From contig QEVK01000025.1 of the NCBI GenBank assembly GCA_003577315.1, positions 1-56,364 on the forward strand: 56,364 nt of DNA, in the 5' to 3' direction. The notes beneath the pieces are model-generated. The model had not been told where the DNA came from, made no database searches, and saw only the letters and a list, made by a program, of their open reading frames with translations. The translations under genes were made by a program, and so were the position numbers. Source of the DNA: Hyphomicrobiales bacterium. GTDB lineage: Bacteria > Pseudomonadota > Alphaproteobacteria > Rhizobiales > Rhizobiaceae. Below, piece after piece: positions 53,427 to 56,364 of the stretch (positions are counted from its first letter, which is position 1; each line of letters begins with the position of its first letter).

Positions 53427-54200
53427 TCAGGCCGTCCATCCGCCATCCAGCATCATCGACGAGCCGGTCATCAGCGCCGACGCATCGGAAGCAAGGAAAA
53501 CGGCCGCGCCCATCAGATCCTCCACCTTGCCGAGACGGCCGAGCCTGATCCGCGACAGGACGGCGTCGCGAAAGCCGGGGTCGGAAAGGGAGGACTGCGT
53601 CATCTCGGTCTCGATGAATGTCGGGCACAGGCTGTTGACCCGGATGCGATGCGGCGCGAGCTCGACCGCCAGCGCCCGTGTCATGCCTTCGACGGCGAAT
53701 TTGGAGATGGTGTAGACCGACCGTCCATTGGCGGCGACGCGGCCGGCCTGGGAGGACAGGTTGATGATCGAGCCGCCGGCGCCGGCCGCCACCATGCGCC
53801 GCGCCGCCGCCTGCGCGACGAAATAGGCGGCGCGCACGTTGAGGCTCATCACCGTGTCGTACTCCTCCTCCGTCGCCTCGACGAAGGGGCGGGGCCGGTT
53901 GGTGCCGGCATTGTTGACGAGGATGTCGCAAGGGTCGACGGCGGCCATCGCCGCCTGCACCGCGCCGGGGTCGCGCACGTCGACGGCATGGCCTTGCGCC
54001 GTGCCGCCAACGGCACAGATCGACGTCGCGGCCTCCTCGACCGCCTCGCGCGAACGTGCCCACAGCGTCAGCCGGGCGCCCGCCCCGGCAAGAGCCAGCG
54101 CCAGCGCGAAGCCGATGCCGCGGCTGCCGCCGGTGACGAGGGCGTGGCGGCCATCAAGCCGGAAACTCGGTGTGGTCGGCATATGCGGTCGCATCGTCAT
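53427..54200 (-). CDS. SDR family oxidoreductase
   Basis: 257 residues. Cofactor loop TGGSRGIGFALA, WARSRE (Arg after beta-2 suggests NADP use), NNAG, catalytic Ser in NLSSQAG and Y-x-x-x-K in YTISKF. The C-terminal GSSMMLDGGWTA is typical. It follows the first SDR gene after 24 bases. Substrate unknown; one of two consecutive dehydrogenases, perhaps acting on stereoisomers of one alcohol. Confidence 0.91.
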   Translation of the reverse strand: MTMRPHMPTTPSFRLDGRHALVTGGSRGIGFALALALAGAGARLTLWARSREAVEEAATSICAVGGTAQGHAVDVRDPGAVQAAMAAVDPCDILVNNAGTNRPRPFVEATEEEYDTVMSLNVRAAYFVAQAAARRMVAAGAGGSIINLSSQAGRVAANGRSVYTISKFAVEGMTRALAVELAPHRIRVNSLCPTFIETEMTQSSLSDPGFRDAVLSRIRLGRLGKVEDLMGAAVFLASDASALMTGSSMMLDGGWTA

Positions 54201-54224
54201 CTTCCCCCGGGGCGCGTGGCGCGT

Positions 54225-54980
54225 TCAATGAATGTGGATGCCGCCATTGACGTCGATCGCGGCGCCGGTGACGTAGGCGGACAGGTCCGAACCGAGGAAC
54301 AGGCAGACGCCGGCGACATCCTCGGGTCGGCCGAGCCGGCCGAGCGGGATGGCGTCGACGATCCGGCGCTTCCCCGCCTCGTCGAAGGCGTCATGGTTCA
54401 TGTCGGTGATGGTGACGCCGGGATTGACCGCGTTGACGCGGATGCCCCTCGGCCCCAGCTCACGGGCCATGGCCTTGACGAGACCCAGCACGCCGCCCTT
54501 CGAGGCGGCATAGTGGGCGCCTCCGACGAAGCCGCCGCCGCGCTGCGCCGCCACCGAGGCCATGCAGACGATCGAGCCGGACCCTTGCGCCGCCATCGCC
54601 GGGATCACCGCCTGCGACATATGCAAGGTGCCGCGCAGGTTGGCATCCATGATCAGGTCGTAATCGGCGGCGGAAATCTCCGTCACCGCCCGCGGCTGGG
54701 TGATGCCTGCATTGTTGACGAGGACGTCGATGCGCCCCCACATCCCGAGCACGTCGGCCGCGAACGCATCGCAGGCGGCGCGGTCCGTGGCGTCGCAGGT
54801 ATACCCCTTTGCCTCGCCGCCGATCATGGCAGCGAGACGCTGTGCGCTGCCTTCCCTGACATCCATCATGGCGACCCGCGCGCCGGCGGCCGCGAAGGCC
54901 TTTGCCGTCGCGAAGCCGATGCCGGCCGGCGAGCCGGCGCCGGTGATCATGACGACCTTGTCCGGCAGAAGATGCTGCAC
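54225..54980 (-). CDS. SDR family oxidoreductase
   Basis: 251 residues if translation starts at GTG 54980, which has GGGAGG exactly five bases upstream; an ATG at 54998 lacks such a site. Motifs: TGAGSPAGIGFATA, MMDVRE (Asp, NAD preference), NNAG, MASVAAQ and YAASKGGV, ending with AIDVNGGIHIH. First gene of the minus-strand operon, opposite the IclR gene, so that regulator may control it. Confidence 0.9.
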   Translation of the reverse strand: MQHLLPDKVVMITGAGSPAGIGFATAKAFAAAGARVAMMDVREGSAQRLAAMIGGEAKGYTCDATDRAACDAFAADVLGMWGRIDVLVNNAGITQPRAVTEISAADYDLIMDANLRGTLHMSQAVIPAMAAQGSGSIVCMASVAAQRGGGFVGGAHYAASKGGVLGLVKAMARELGPRGIRVNAVNPGVTITDMNHDAFDEAGKRRIVDAIPLGRLGRPEDVAGVCLFLGSDLSAYVTGAAIDVNGGIHIH

Positions 54981-55401
54981 GTCAGCCTCCCGTTCCATTC
55001 CGGCAGGCGAAGCGGAACGGCTCCGTCCGGAAATCATCATGCCGCGCCGACTTCGACGGCGAAGAGCGCTGCCGCCAGTCGCGCCGTCACGGCAATCCCC
55101 CTTCCCGACGCGCGCCGGCACAGCCTTTCGGCAAAAATGCCAGTTATAGAAGAATTGTCAATAATCTCATAAAAAGGGATTTACAATAATTTTTGGATGC
55201 GGTTCAAATCACTTGCCTGCTGGCAGGTGAAGGCACGTCACTCGGCGGCGGGGCTGTTGGCGAGAGGGCATCTGCGGCGGGACTGTCGGTGGGCTCCCGA
55301 GCGGCTCCGGGCAAACTTCAGGCTTCACCCCTGGGAACCTGAAGCCGGCAACCGTGATAGGAAGAGGCATCACGACAGGCAGCTTGTCCCGGAGCGAGGA
55401 T
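54981..55401. promoter_or_regulatory. divergent intergenic region, SDR operon / IclR gene
   Basis: 420 bases with no supported ORF. The block 55145-55195 is strikingly AT-rich for this genome, with ATTGT (55154-55158) and ACAAT (55183-55187) in opposition around ATAATCTCATAAAAAGG. It is the likely promoter/operator zone for both directions. CCTGC-TG-GCAGG near 55215 is a minor dyad. Confidence 0.45.
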
Positions 55402-56247
55402 ATGAAGGCAGAAAAAGACGGCGAAACCCGCATGACCAGCCTGGACAAGATGCTGGGCATCCTCGACCTGTTCGACGATGGCAAGACGGGGGTGCAGCTC
55501 GAGGACGTCATGCGACTGACGCAGCTGTCGCGCGCGACGGCCTATCGCTACCTGCAATCGCTGTCGAATGCGGGGCTTCTCGCGCCGGCGGCTGGCGGCG
55601 CCTACGTGCTGGGGTCGCGGGTGATCGAGCTCGACCGGCTGATGCGGCTGACCGATCCGCTCCTGACCAATGCCAGCCCGGTCATGCACGAGGTGGCGGC
55701 CGCGCTCGGCGTCAATTTCATGCTGTGCAGCTATTATGGCGACAAGGTCATGTGCGCCGATCTGGCATGGCCCGACGAGAGCCTCGTGCGCGTCTACGAG
55801 CGCGGCCGGCCGATGCCGATGTTCCGCGGCGCGATGGCGCAGGTGATCCTGTCCAACCTCACCCCCTACCAGTTGCGCAGCATCATGCTGTGGCACGGCG
55901 ACGAGATCGAGGCGGCCGGCCTCGGCTCGAACTGGGACGAGTTCCGCGCGACGATGTCGCGCATGCGCAAGGCGGGCTGCGTCGTCACCCGCGGTGAGGT
56001 CATCCCCGATCTGGTCGGCATCGGCGCGCCGATCCTCGACCCCGACAAGCGGGTCCTCGGCAGTCTGGTGATGATCCTGACTGAAGCTGGTTTTGCGCGC
56101 GTCGACGCGGCCGCGATGCGCCGGCAGGTGATCGAAGCGGCCGGGCGGATAAACGAGAGGCTGGCGAATGCCGCAAGGCGGACGGGCGTGCCCACCCTTG
56201 CGGCAAGGCCGAGGCGCGGCAGCCAGCGCGGAACAAGCAGCGCCTGA
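55402..56247 (+). CDS. IclR family transcriptional regulator
   Basis: 281 residues from ATG 55402 (GGAGCGAGG upstream); a GTG at 55354 is less likely. N-terminal winged HTH (SLDKMLGILDLFDDG ... LSRATAYRYLQSLSNAGLL) and a C-terminal GAF-like effector domain (PVMHEVAAALGVNFMLCSYYGDKVMCAD). IclR proteins sense catabolic intermediates. It is divergent from the SDR-Dabb-ligase operon and 19 bases before the next gene. Confidence 0.92.
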   Translation: MKAEKDGETRMTSLDKMLGILDLFDDGKTGVQLEDVMRLTQLSRATAYRYLQSLSNAGLLAPAAGGAYVLGSRVIELDRLMRLTDPLLTNASPVMHEVAAALGVNFMLCSYYGDKVMCADLAWPDESLVRVYERGRPMPMFRGAMAQVILSNLTPYQLRSIMLWHGDEIEAAGLGSNWDEFRATMSRMRKAGCVVTRGEVIPDLVGIGAPILDPDKRVLGSLVMILTEAGFARVDAAAMRRQVIEAAGRINERLANAARRTGVPTLAARPRRGSQRGTSSA

Positions 56248-56266
56248 CAGGAAAGGACGGGACGAG

Positions 56267-56364
56267 ATGACCAACGCGATGCAGGCGAAGAAGCGGCCGT
56301 TCAGGGGCCACAAGGCGACCCATTTCCGCTTCGAGACGGACGGGGACGGCCGGGTCGCCACCAT
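56267..56364 (+). CDS. N-terminus of a probable enoyl-CoA hydratase family protein (cut by window end)
   Basis: 32 codons from ATG 56267. The sequence continues RPFRGHKATHFRFETDGDG and ends with GRVAT, the usual entry into the first crotonase strand (GRVATITLNRPE type). The call rests on this short resemblance. It is co-directional with the IclR gene. Confidence 0.45.
   Translation, partial: MTNAMQAKKRPFRGHKATHFRFETDGDGRVAT

Overview
The window is dense, GC-rich DNA from an alphaproteobacterium. Gene order and protein style point to the Rhizobiales (Hyphomicrobiales), probably a Mesorhizobium/Aminobacter-like Phyllobacteriaceae. Supporting signs are the ffh-chorismate mutase-rpsP run, an IalB-family protein, a zwf-pgl-edd Entner-Doudoroff operon, an Lrp regulator divergent from a homodimeric E1 dehydrogenase, and several TTGAC-type promoters. 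No rRNA, tRNA, CRISPR array, transposase or phage gene was recognised.

Left part, about 1-34.8 kb: mostly housekeeping and general metabolism. Order: tail of an unknown gene; rpsP, chorismate mutase and ffh with an unusual leader; a lytic transglycosylase; argG; a secreted hypothetical protein; a LysE exporter; rlmN; an IalB protein; a DUF1232 gene followed by phhB and thpR; a tesA-type esterase divergent from the ybbA-ybbP ABC system (the arrangement known from E. coli); a YbhL/Bax-inhibitor protein; a GFA-family protein; a puuA/puuB-like polyamine pair; a KAS III, an SDR and an aldehyde dehydrogenase; zwf-pgl-edd; an EamA transporter; folD; proC; a degenerate chemoreceptor-like protein; and lrp/mdeB.

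Junction, about 34.8-35.6 kb: a gene-poor stretch with an extragenic palindrome, a start-less 3' remnant of an ORF and an abrupt change in sequence character. It looks like a recombination boundary.

Right part, about 35.6-56.4 kb: an accessory catabolic cluster for an unknown organic acid or ketone. It encodes a LiuC/AtuE-like hydratase, a carboxyltransferase with a free-standing 71-residue biotin carrier but no biotin carboxylase, a CoA ligase, three SDRs, a MaoC hydratase, an HMG-CoA-lyase-like enzyme, a second enoyl-CoA hydratase with a DUF2889 partner, a fumarylacetoacetase-family enzyme, a BioY biotin importer, a complete TRAP transporter, a cupin, an Old Yellow Enzyme reductase, two small ferredoxin-fold proteins and an acetoacetyl/acetyl-CoA synthetase-like ligase. 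TetR and IclR regulators sit within it. Related AAC/GTT-rich dyads lie inside or beside the promoters of five transcription units, suggesting one TetR-type regulon. The logic (activate, carboxylate, hydrate, cleave, re-activate acetoacetate) resembles the Liu/Atu leucine and acyclic-terpene pathways but lacks key partners. This cluster is the best candidate for an undescribed system.
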